This document shows, in pieces, positions 6,191-12,801 of a stretch of 14,890 nt of DNA (positions within the stretch are counted from its first letter, which is position 1; each line of letters begins with the position of its first letter). The stretch comes from Nocardioides sp. (GTDB lineage: Bacteria > Actinomycetota > Actinomycetes > Propionibacteriales > Nocardioidaceae). Location: NCBI GenBank assembly GCA_003519585.1, contig DOWL01000022.1, positions 1 to 14,890 of the forward strand, written 5' to 3'. Both the position numbers and the translations under genes were made by a program. A model generated the notes under the pieces. It was not told where the DNA came from, did no database searches, and saw only the letters and a list, made by a program, of their open reading frames with translations.

Positions 6191-7147
6191 CGGGCCTGCG
6201 GCGATCGCGCGCCGGAGCAGGTCGTGCGCGACCTCACCCAGCGAGGTGCCGCTGGCGGTGCACGCGAACGGGAACACCGAGGTCTCGGTGGTGCCCGGCG
6301 TGATAGCGGTCTCGAGCACCACGAACGAACCGTCGGCCTCCACGATGAAGTCCGAGCGTGAGACATCGCGGAGCCCGAGGGTGCGGTGTGCCTGGCGGGC
6401 GACCTCGCCCAGCCGGTCGAGTTGCTCGTCGGTGAGCTCGGGGCGGGTGAGCGAGACGAACTCGGCGGTGTAGCGAGCCGAGAAGTCGAACTCGTGGCCC
6501 TTTTCGTACTCGATGGCCACCGGCTCCAGCGAACGGAGCCCGTCGTCGGTCTCCAGCACGATGACCGACACGTCGACGCCGTCGTGGAATCGCTCGACCA
6601 GGGCGTCCTCGCAGTAGGCGTAGGTGCCGACCAGCGCGGAGGGCAGCGCGGCCAGTCCGTCGACGCCCGCGACGCCCAGGGCCGAGCCGCCGCGGGCCGG
6701 CTTGACCACGACGCGGGTGCCGAGCTTGTGCATGACGTGCTCCATCAGGGCGGCAGCGCCGATATCGCGGAAGGTCTGGGCCGAGAGGCCCACCGACTCG
6801 GGCACGGGGATGCCGTCGCGGCGGAGCAGCTCGCGCGCCGTCGCCTTGTCGTAGGCGAGCCGGCACGCCCTGCTCCGGGAGCCGACGTACGGCATCCCGA
6901 TCAGCTCCAGCAGCGTCTGGATCTCGCCGTCCTCGCCGAACTGACCGTGCAGCGCAGGAAGCGCGGCGACCACCTTGTCGCGCTCGAGGGTGTGCAGCAG
7001 GTTGCGATCGAAGTCGTACGCGTGCACCTCGACCCCCAGGCCGCGCAGCTCACGCACCAGGTTGCGGCCCGAGGCCAAGGAGATGTCGCGCTCGTGGCTC
7101 AGCCCGCCCGCGATCACCGCGACGGGGCCTGAAAACTCCTCGACCAT
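6182..7147 (-). CDS. Divergent D-Ala-D-Ala ligase-like ATP-grasp protein
   Basis: Encodes 321 residues with Ddl architecture: GGLSHERDISLASG (14-27, Glu19), LHGQFGEDGEIQTLLEL (66-82), the ATP-binding VVVKPARGGSALGV (146-159), and an omega-loop segment EFDFSARY (219-226). RSDF has Asp266, and VVLETAITPGTTETS carries Glu279. Compared with the canonical Ddl encoded next to it, the Mg-binding Asn is Ala281, the loop Lys is Arg225, and the second Ser of KPARxGSS is Ala156. It may be a functional Ddl variant or a ligase for other amino acids; the sequence does not decide. The ATG at 7147 has no clear Shine-Dalgarno site. It lies 23 bases after the stop of the small Lrp-domain gene, suggesting co-transcription and coupling. 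It converges on ddl with 11 bases between. Confidence 0.82.
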   Translation of the reverse strand: MVEEFSGPVAVIAGGLSHERDISLASGRNLVRELRGLGVEVHAYDFDRNLLHTLERDKVVAALPALHGQFGEDGEIQTLLELIGMPYVGSRSRACRLAYDKATARELLRRDGIPVPESVGLSAQTFRDIGAAALMEHVMHKLGTRVVVKPARGGSALGVAGVDGLAALPSALVGTYAYCEDALVERFHDGVDVSVIVLETDDGLRSLEPVAIEYEKGHEFDFSARYTAEFVSLTRPELTDEQLDRLGEVARQAHRTLGLRDVSRSDFIVEADGSFVVLETAITPGTTETSVFPFACTASGTSLGEVAHDLLRRAIAAGPPA

Positions 7148-7170
7148 GACGGAAGGAAAGACGGGGTCGG

Positions 7171-7407
7171 TCAGATGTGGACCACGGGGCAGGTGAGCGT
7201 GCGGGTGATGCCGTCGAGGGTCTGCACCTTGGCGACCACGAGCTTGCCGAGCTCGTCCACGTTGCGGGCCTCGGCGCGCACGATGACGTCGTAGGGGCCG
7301 GTGACGTCCTCGGCCATCGTCACGCCCTTGACCTGGGCGATCGCGTTGGCGACCTCCGCGGCCTTGCCGACGTCGGTCTGGATCAGGATGTAGGCCTGCA
7401 CCACCAT
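7171..7407 (-). CDS. Stand-alone Lrp/AsnC ligand-binding (RAM) domain protein
   Basis: Encodes 78 residues. The pattern VQAYILIQTD (3-12), an amphipathic helix, then VTGPYDVIVRAEA (35-47) and a closing strand ITRTLTCPVVHI is the alpha-beta sandwich of the C-terminal amino-acid-sensing domain of Lrp/AsnC regulators. No helix-turn-helix precedes it: the ATG at 7405-7407 has a GGGAG about 9 bases upstream, and the region before is promoter-like. Such small proteins assemble in rings like Lrp and may bind amino acids, but no DNA-binding role follows from the sequence. It is first in a - strand pair with the divergent Ddl-like gene, a combination that hints at amino-acid-responsive function, although this is inference only. 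Confidence 0.85.
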   Translation of the reverse strand: MVVQAYILIQTDVGKAAEVANAIAQVKGVTMAEDVTGPYDVIVRAEARNVDELGKLVVAKVQTLDGITRTLTCPVVHI

Positions 7408-7466
7408 GTGCGAACACTCCCTGCTGCTCTGCGGTGTGGGGATTCTGCAAGTGTGAGAACGGGGCC

Positions 7467-7494
7467 AACCTATCGCGCCCCTCCGGCACGTCAT
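7467..7494 (-). promoter_or_regulatory. Probable promoter of the Lrp-domain / ddl-like pair
   Basis: On the - strand, ATGACG (7494-7489, four of six matches to TTGACA) and TAGGTT (7472-7467, TANNNT) are separated by 16 bases. Transcription would start near 7460, giving a leader of about 50 bases that contains the GGGAG ribosome-binding site. I see no equally good promoter for thiL on the + strand of this 123-bp intergenic region. Confidence 0.5.
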
Positions 7495-7530
7495 AGACGC
7501 GGTCGGGTCGGGATCTGCTCTGATGAGGCC

Positions 7531-8481
7531 ATGCCGTTCCCGCCCGAGGCCACCCTGGCGGAGGTGGGTGAGTTCGCCCTCATCGGCGAACTCACCGGGA
7601 TGTTCGGCCAGGGCGAGCAGGTCCTCGTCGGGCCCGGCGACGACGCCGCGGTGCTGCGGGTCCGCCAGGGGCACGTGGTCGTGTCCACCGACCTGCTCGT
7701 CGAGGGACGGCACTTCCGGCAGGGCTGGGTGGAGGCCCGCGACGTCGGCCACCGGGCCGCTGCGCAGAACCTCTCCGACATCAACGCCATGGGTGGCCGG
7801 GCGCACTCGCTGACCGTCGGGCTGGCCGCTCCGGGCACCCTGGCGGCCCAGTGGGCGCTCGACTTCGCGGCCGGGTTCGCCGCCGAGTGCGATCTGGTCG
7901 GCGCCAGCGTGGTGGGGGGCGACCTGACCGGCAGCGACCAGGTCGTGATCGCCGTGACGGTGCTCGGCGCCTGCACCCAGGCCCCCGTGCTGCGGTCGGG
8001 TGCCCGGCCCGGTGACGTCCTCGCGATCACCGGCCGACAAGGTTGGTCCGCCGGCGGCCTGGCCGTCCTCTCGCGCGGCTTCCGCTCGCCGCGGGTCCTG
8101 GTCGAGGCCTACCGTCGCCCCGAGCCGCCGTACGCCGCGGGGCCGCAGGCGGCGGAGGCCGGCGCCACCTCCATGATCGACGTCTCCGACGGGCTGCTGG
8201 CCGACGCCGGACACCTAGCCGCCGACTCAGGCGTCGCCATCGACGTGTACTCCGCCTCGCTCGAGGTCCCCGAACCCCTGCACGCCGTCGCCGCCGCCAC
8301 CGGCGCGGACCCGATGTCCTTCGTGCTCGGCGGCGGCGAGGACCACTCCCTGCTGGCCACCTTCGCTGACGGCGCCTCGCTGCCGGACGGCTGGACCGCC
8401 ATCGGGGTCGTGGCCGAGGGCGAGGGCGTCACGGTCGACGGTGCGGCGTACGACGGCGAGACCGGCTGGACGCACTTCTAA
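7531..8481 (+). CDS. thiL: Thiamine-monophosphate kinase
   Basis: Encodes 316 residues, usual for ThiL, which phosphorylates thiamine monophosphate to thiamine diphosphate with ATP in the cytosol. It belongs to the PurM/ThiL fold. GPGDDAAVL (34-42) and STDLLVEGRHF (52-62) bind metal and nucleotide, NLSDINAMGG (80-89) is the classic family motif, and GGDLT (129-133) is conserved. IDVSDGLLAD (216-225) and GGGEDHSLL (267-275) form the second half. In the last motif a His replaces the usual Tyr of GGEDYEL. ATG 7531 matches the family N-terminus (ATLAEVGEFALI). No proper Shine-Dalgarno site precedes it, so the message may be leaderless, though I could not find a clear -10. No TPP riboswitch is visible upstream. 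It converges with rpmB. Confidence 0.95.
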   Translation: MPFPPEATLAEVGEFALIGELTGMFGQGEQVLVGPGDDAAVLRVRQGHVVVSTDLLVEGRHFRQGWVEARDVGHRAAAQNLSDINAMGGRAHSLTVGLAAPGTLAAQWALDFAAGFAAECDLVGASVVGGDLTGSDQVVIAVTVLGACTQAPVLRSGARPGDVLAITGRQGWSAGGLAVLSRGFRSPRVLVEAYRRPEPPYAAGPQAAEAGATSMIDVSDGLLADAGHLAADSGVAIDVYSASLEVPEPLHAVAAATGADPMSFVLGGGEDHSLLATFADGASLPDGWTAIGVVAEGEGVTVDGAAYDGETGWTHF

Positions 8482-8498
8482 GGCCCCAGAGATGCCAA

Positions 8499-8526
8499 AG
8501 GCCGCCACCCTCACGGGTGACGGCCT
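8499..8526. terminator. Hairpin terminator between thiL and rpmB
   Basis: The arms 8499-8510 and 8515-8526 form 11 pairs with one C/A mismatch and a 4-base loop (TCAC). In the rpmB direction the stem is followed by TTTGGCATCT, a short T-rich run, so it best suits termination of rpmB. It could also stop thiL transcripts coming from the other side. Confidence 0.8.
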
Positions 8527-8542
8527 CGGCGTGAAGCAGAAA

Positions 8543-8728
8543 TCAGCGGGTTACTTTCCCGGCCTTGATGCAGCCGGTGCAGACGTTGAGCCGCTTGGGC
8601 GTGCCGTTGACCGTCGCGCGGACCCGCTGGATGTTGGGGTCGAAGCGACGCTTGGTGATCTTGCGCGACCACGGCCGGTTGTTGCCGAAGCCGGGCTTCT
8701 TGGCGCAGATGTCGCAGACGGCGGCCAC
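8543..8728 (-). CDS. rpmB: Large ribosomal subunit protein bL28 (zinc-ribbon form)
   Basis: Encodes 61 residues, the right size for L28 of the 50S subunit. AAVCDICAKKPGFGNN (2-17), the basic RKITKRRFDPNIQ (22-34) and the C-terminal VCTGCIKAGKV (49-59) are family hallmarks. Cys5, Cys8, Cys50 and Cys53 form the two CxxC pairs of the zinc-containing type. Many actinobacteria also hold a cysteine-free paralogue under zinc control; whether this genome does cannot be seen here. The start is GTG at 8728 with CAGGAG six bases before it. The gene stands alone on the - strand with its own promoter and terminator. Confidence 0.97.
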   Translation of the reverse strand: MAAVCDICAKKPGFGNNRPWSRKITKRRFDPNIQRVRATVNGTPKRLNVCTGCIKAGKVTR

Positions 8729-8793
8729 TGTGAGCTCCTGGAGAATGGTGTCAGTTCAAGTTCGTGGGTGCCCGTGCTCCGGGCAACCGAAAG

Positions 8794-8823
8794 AGAATAT
8801 CCGAACCAGCCCCTCCCACCCAA
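8794..8823 (-). promoter_or_regulatory. Promoter of rpmB
   Basis: On the - strand a -35-like TTGGGT (8823-8818) and a -10 TATTCT (8799-8794) are 18 bases apart, close to the housekeeping sigma consensus. Transcription should begin near 8787, leaving a leader of about 58 bases that ends in the CAGGAG site before the GTG. This is the best-matching promoter in the window, as suits a ribosomal protein gene. Confidence 0.65.
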
Positions 8824-8853
8824 AACGGTGGAATCGGCCTCGGCACGGACCAC

Positions 8854-8859
8854 TAGTCT
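8854..8859 (+). promoter_or_regulatory. -10 element of the DAK/FakA-like gene (leaderless type)
   Basis: TAGTCT fits TANNNT and ends 7 bases before the GTG at 8867, so the message would begin at or next to the start codon. There is no Shine-Dalgarno sequence between them. The -35 region is poor; TGGAAT at 8829-8834 is the best I see, at a long 19-base spacing. Confidence 0.55.
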
Positions 8860-8866
8860 CGCCCCC

Positions 8867-10531
8867 GTGAGCGAACCGGGCACCGTCGGGAGCGGCACCG
8901 TCGGGAGCGGGATCCGGCTCGCGACCGTGCTGGGCTTCCTCGACATCGCGGTCGACGCCCTGGCCGGTGCCCGCGAGGAGATCGACGCGCTCAACGTCTA
9001 TCCGGTGCCCGACGGCGACACCGGGACGAACATGTACCTCACCATGGCCGCTGCGCGGGACGCCGTCCGCGAGCGGACCGGGGGAGACCCCGCGGCCGAC
9101 CGCGATGCGACCTTCGAGGCGTTCACGCGCGGCGCCCTGCTGGGGGCGCGGGGCAACTCGGGGGTGATCCTGAGCGAGATGCTGCGCGCCATCATCCGCC
9201 GGATCGCCGAGGCGACGCCGGAGGAGCGCAACGGGGCGGTGATGGTCGACGCCCTGCGGCGGGCGACCGAGGCGAGCTATGCGGCAGTGGGCACGCCGGT
9301 CGAAGGTACCATGCTGTCGGTCTGCCGGGCCGCCTCGGAGTCCGCGCAGGCGCTCCTCGCCGAGCACCCGATGGTCCGCTCGCGCGACGTCCTCACCACC
9401 AGCGCGGCCGCCGCCCGGGAGGCGCTGGCCCGGACGCCGGAGCAGCTCGAGATACTGCGCGCTGCCGGGGTCGTCGACGCGGGCGGCCGTGGTGTGGTCG
9501 TCATCCTCGACGCGGCCGAGACAGCACTCACCGGCCGCCGGCCCCCTCGGGTCGAGGCGGGTCGACGGATCCCGCGGCCGGTGCTGGCCGAACCCGGTGG
9601 TGACCTGGTGGACGGCGGTCCGGCGTACGAGGTGATGTACCTGCTCGACGCGCCCGACCAGGCGATCGCGGGCCTGCGTACGGCGCTGGCGGCGCTGGGC
9701 GACTCGCTGGTGGTGGTCGGCGGCGAGGGCCTGTGGAACGTGCACGTCCACGTGGACGACGTGGGGGCCGCGATCGAGGCGGGCATCGAGGCGGGCCGCC
9801 CACACCGTGTCCGGGTGACCCACTTCGCCGAGCAGGCGGCGGCCCGCGACCGTCAGCCCAGGACCGGCCGCGCGATCGTCGCGGTGGCCGCCGGGCCGGG
9901 GCTGGCCGAGTTGTTCGAGCAATCTGGCGCGGTCGTGGTCGTCGGCAGCCCCGGCAACCGGCCCTCGACCGGGATGCTGCTCGAGGCGATCGCCGGATCC
10001 GGCGCGCAGGAGGTCGTGGTGCTGCCCAACGACCACGACTCGGTGCGGGCCGCGCAGGTGGCCGCGAGCACGGCCGAGACCGATCACGGCGTAAGGGTCG
10101 CGGTGATCCCGACCACGGCCCAGGTCGAGGGGCTGGCTGCGCTCGCGGTGCACGAGCCCGGCCGCACCTTCGACCAGGACGTGCTCGAGATGACCGCGAC
10201 GGCCCGGCACGCCCGCCAGGGTGCGGTCACCGTGGCAGCCAAGCAGGCGATCACGATGGCCGGGCCGTGCGAGCCGGGCGACGTGCTCGGTGCCATCGGC
10301 GGCGACTTCGTGGTGGTCGGAGCCGATCTCACCGACGTCGCGGTCGACGTCCTCGGCCGCCTGCTCGGCGGCGGCGGGGAGCTGGTCACGCTGGTCTCCG
10401 GCCACGACGACGCCGGTGGCGCGTTGGCCCGTGCGTGCGCGGACTGGCTGGAGGAGCAGCACCCCGCTGTCGACGTCGTGGTGTACGACGGGGGTCAGGA
10501 GCGCTACCCGCTCCTCGTCGCCGTCGAGTAG
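8867..10531 (+). CDS. DAK2/DhaL-domain fatty acid kinase-like protein (FakA/YloV family)
   Basis: Encodes 554 residues, close to the length of FakA. NVYPVPDGDTGTNM (43-56) is the DhaL motif whose aspartates bind Mg-ATP, followed by GARGNSGVILSE (93-104), PVEGTML (144-150) and AGVVDAGGRG (200-209). The C-terminal half matches the DegV-like Dak1_2 part in layout. In Firmicutes FakA phosphorylates fatty acids presented by FakB, allowing entry into phospholipids. That role is inferred here, and no FakB is in the window. The GTG at 8867 is chosen from the -10 spacing and because the conserved fold begins at about residue 16 (IRLATVLGFLDIA). The first codons hold a 15-bp tandem duplication. recG begins 13 bases after the stop, so the two are probably co-transcribed, followed by rsmD and coaD. 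Confidence 0.87.
   Translation: MSEPGTVGSGTVGSGIRLATVLGFLDIAVDALAGAREEIDALNVYPVPDGDTGTNMYLTMAAARDAVRERTGGDPAADRDATFEAFTRGALLGARGNSGVILSEMLRAIIRRIAEATPEERNGAVMVDALRRATEASYAAVGTPVEGTMLSVCRAASESAQALLAEHPMVRSRDVLTTSAAAAREALARTPEQLEILRAAGVVDAGGRGVVVILDAAETALTGRRPPRVEAGRRIPRPVLAEPGGDLVDGGPAYEVMYLLDAPDQAIAGLRTALAALGDSLVVVGGEGLWNVHVHVDDVGAAIEAGIEAGRPHRVRVTHFAEQAAARDRQPRTGRAIVAVAAGPGLAELFEQSGAVVVVGSPGNRPSTGMLLEAIAGSGAQEVVVLPNDHDSVRAAQVAASTAETDHGVRVAVIPTTAQVEGLAALAVHEPGRTFDQDVLEMTATARHARQGAVTVAAKQAITMAGPCEPGDVLGAIGGDFVVVGADLTDVAVDVLGRLLGGGGELVTLVSGHDDAGGALARACADWLEEQHPAVDVVVYDGGQERYPLLVAVE
8879..8908 (+). repeat. Perfect 2 x 15-bp tandem repeat in the DAK gene N-terminus
   Basis: 8879-8893 and 8894-8908 are identical, encoding Gly-Thr-Val-Gly-Ser twice at residues 5-14. 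The repeat is in frame and lies before the conserved DhaL fold, in what should be a flexible tail. It looks like a recent slippage duplication. Confidence 0.9.
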
Positions 10532-10544
10532 AGCCAGGAGCGAG

Positions 10545-12794
10545 ATGATCACCCTCGACTCACCCGTCGAGTCCGTCCTCGGTGCCGCCAAGGGCAACAA
10601 GGCGAAGGCGCGCCTCGAGGGCATCAGTCAGCGCCTCGGCATTCGCACCGTCGGCGAGCTTCTCCGACACTTCCCCCGCCGCTACCTCGAGACGGGCTCG
10701 CTGTCCGCGCTCGACGAGCTCAAGGAGGGCCAGCTGCTGACGGTCGTCGGCGAGATCTCCTCCTCGCAGAGCAGGACCTATCGCGATCGACGGACCGGTC
10801 GCACGGCGTACCGCCAAGAGGTCACCCTGCGCACCGAGGGACCGTCGCTACAGCTCACGTTCTTCGCGCAGCAGGCGCACGTCGGGAAGTTCAACGAGCA
10901 GCGCCTCAGCCGCGGCCGGCGCGGCATCTTCATGGGCAAGGTCGGGTCGTTCCGAGGCCAATGGCAGCTCGCCAACCCGCAGATGGTCCTGTTCGGGGCC
11001 GACGGCGAGGCCAGCGAGGAGCTCGCCGCGCTCTCCCTCGAGACGATCGGGCCGCTGTACCCGATCTACCCGGCGACCAAGGACGTCGAGTCCTGGGACC
11101 TCCAGAAGGCGATCACCTTCGCGCGGACCCTGATCGAGGATGTTCCCGAACTGCTGCCCGAGTCGGTGATGGACGAGTACGACGTGCTCGACGCGCGCAC
11201 CGCCCTCGACCTGGTCCACGCACCCGACAACTGGGCCCAGATCACCAAGGCTCGCCACCGCTTCCGGTTCGAGGAGGCGCTGGTCACCCAGCTGGTCCTC
11301 GGTCGCAGTCGCCGGGCGATCCGGCGCGCCGGGGCCAGATCGCGCGCGGGCGGCGACGGTGGGCTGCTCGCGGCGTTCGACGCCGCCCTGCCCTGGGAGC
11401 TCACGGCTGGGCAGAGCGAGATCGGCACCCAGATCGAGGCCGACCTTGCGCAGCCGCACCCCATGAACCGGCTGCTCCAGGGCGAGGTCGGCTCGGGCAA
11501 GACGCTCGTGGCGCTGCGGGCGATGCTCCGGGTCGTCGACTCAGGCGGCCAGGCCGCGCTGCTCGCTCCGACCGAGGTGCTTGCCCAGCAGCATCACCGC
11601 TCCGTCACCGACCTGCTCGGTGACCTGGCTCCCGGCGGGATGATGGGCGGGGTAGGCGTCGAGTTGCTCACCGGCTCGATGACCAAGACCCAGCGCGCCG
11701 AGCCACTGTCCCGGCTGGCCACCGGGGAGTCCGGGATCGCCATCGGCACCCATGCTCTGCTCGAGGAGCAGGTCCAGTTCTTCGACCTGGGTCTCGTGGT
11801 CGTCGACGAGCAGCACCGGTTCGGTGTCGAGCAGCGCGCCGCGCTCACAGACAAGGCCGGCAGCCCACCGCACGTGCTGGTGATGACCGCGACTCCCATC
11901 CCGCGCACCGTCGCGATGCCCGTCTTCGGCGACCTCGAGGTCTCCACGCTGAGCGAGCTGCCGGCCGGCCGAGCGGCGATCCAGACCAACGTCGTGCCGT
12001 TGGCCGAGGCGCCGGCGTGGATCGACCGCGTGTGGCAGCGGGTCCGCGAGGAGGTCGAGGCGGGGCACCAGGCCTACGTCGTGTGCCCGCGGATCAGCAC
12101 CGACGAGTCCGAGCAGGTAGCCGTCGACACCGACTTCTGGCACTACATCTCCGTCGAGGAGGGGGAGGAGCCGGCAACCTGGCCGTTGCGAGCCGTCGAG
12201 GAGCTCGTGGTCGAGCTGTCGACGGGCCCGCTCGCCGGTCTGCGGGTCTCGAAGATGCACGGCCGGATGACGCCGGACGAGAAGGACCGGACGATGCGAG
12301 CCTTCTCCACCGGCGAGATCGACGTCCTGGTCTCCACGACCGTCATCGAGGTCGGGGTCGATGTCGCCAACGCCACGACGATGGTGCTGATGGACGCCGA
12401 CCGGTTCGGTATCTCCCAGCTGCACCAGCTGCGTGGGCGCGTCGGCCGGGGTGGCCTTCCCGGACTCTGCCTCCTGGTGTCCCACGCACCCGTCGGGTCC
12501 GACGCGCGGGCCCGGCTCGATGCGGTCGCGTCCACCACCGACGGCTTCGAGCTCAGTCGCGTCGACCTCGAGCAGCGCCGTGAGGGTGATGTCCTGGGCC
12601 GGTCGCAGTCGGGCTACCGCTCGAGCCTGCAGGACCTCCGGGTGTTGCGCGACGAGGACACGATCCTCGCGGCGCGACGGGCCGCCGAGTCGCTGCTCGA
12701 CTCCGACGAAGACCTGGCGGGCCAGCCGCTGCTGGCGGAGAGTGTCCTCATGATGGAGGCTTCGCGCGAGAGCGACTTCATGGACAAGTCGTGA
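10545..12794 (+). CDS. recG: ATP-dependent DNA helicase RecG
   Basis: Encodes 749 residues, slightly longer than E. coli RecG, as actinobacterial forms are. RecG remodels stalled replication forks and branch-migrates Holliday junctions. An N-terminal wedge/OB region (about 1-165) includes the helix-hairpin-helix-like GISQRLGIRTVGELLRHFPR and the DLLTVVGE-type strand at 60-70. The helicase part has LLQGEVGSGKT (310-320, Walker A), APTEVLAQQH (341-350), VVVDEQHRFGVEQR (418-431, DEQH box), MTATPIPRT (447-455) and QLRGRVGRG (628-636, motif VI). A less conserved insert lies at about 255-275 (Arg/Gly-rich), and another acidic one before the RVSKMHGRM segment. ATG 10545 has AGGAG four bases upstream. 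The start is 13 bases after the DAK gene and rsmD follows after 7 bases. Confidence 0.97.
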   Translation: MITLDSPVESVLGAAKGNKAKARLEGISQRLGIRTVGELLRHFPRRYLETGSLSALDELKEGQLLTVVGEISSSQSRTYRDRRTGRTAYRQEVTLRTEGPSLQLTFFAQQAHVGKFNEQRLSRGRRGIFMGKVGSFRGQWQLANPQMVLFGADGEASEELAALSLETIGPLYPIYPATKDVESWDLQKAITFARTLIEDVPELLPESVMDEYDVLDARTALDLVHAPDNWAQITKARHRFRFEEALVTQLVLGRSRRAIRRAGARSRAGGDGGLLAAFDAALPWELTAGQSEIGTQIEADLAQPHPMNRLLQGEVGSGKTLVALRAMLRVVDSGGQAALLAPTEVLAQQHHRSVTDLLGDLAPGGMMGGVGVELLTGSMTKTQRAEPLSRLATGESGIAIGTHALLEEQVQFFDLGLVVVDEQHRFGVEQRAALTDKAGSPPHVLVMTATPIPRTVAMPVFGDLEVSTLSELPAGRAAIQTNVVPLAEAPAWIDRVWQRVREEVEAGHQAYVVCPRISTDESEQVAVDTDFWHYISVEEGEEPATWPLRAVEELVVELSTGPLAGLRVSKMHGRMTPDEKDRTMRAFSTGEIDVLVSTTVIEVGVDVANATTMVLMDADRFGISQLHQLRGRVGRGGLPGLCLLVSHAPVGSDARARLDAVASTTDGFELSRVDLEQRREGDVLGRSQSGYRSSLQDLRVLRDEDTILAARRAAESLLDSDEDLAGQPLLAESVLMMEASRESDFMDKS

Positions 12795-12801
12795 CCGAAC
12801 G

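Noticed and set aside
7177..7530. Extension of thiL upstream of ATG 7531 and of the Lrp-domain gene upstream of 7407
   Set aside because: Both extensions are merely open frames through the opposite gene or the promoter region. The family N-termini begin at the chosen starts.
7408..7530. Possible thiamine (TPP) riboswitch ahead of thiL
   Set aside because: I could not find the conserved TPP aptamer core or a foldable leader on the + strand.
8756..10624. Long open frame of about 620 codons on the - strand opposite the DAK gene
   Set aside because: It mirrors the codon structure of a GC-rich gene with clear conserved motifs on the + strand. Its own translation is Arg/His/Gly-rich with no recognisable domain.
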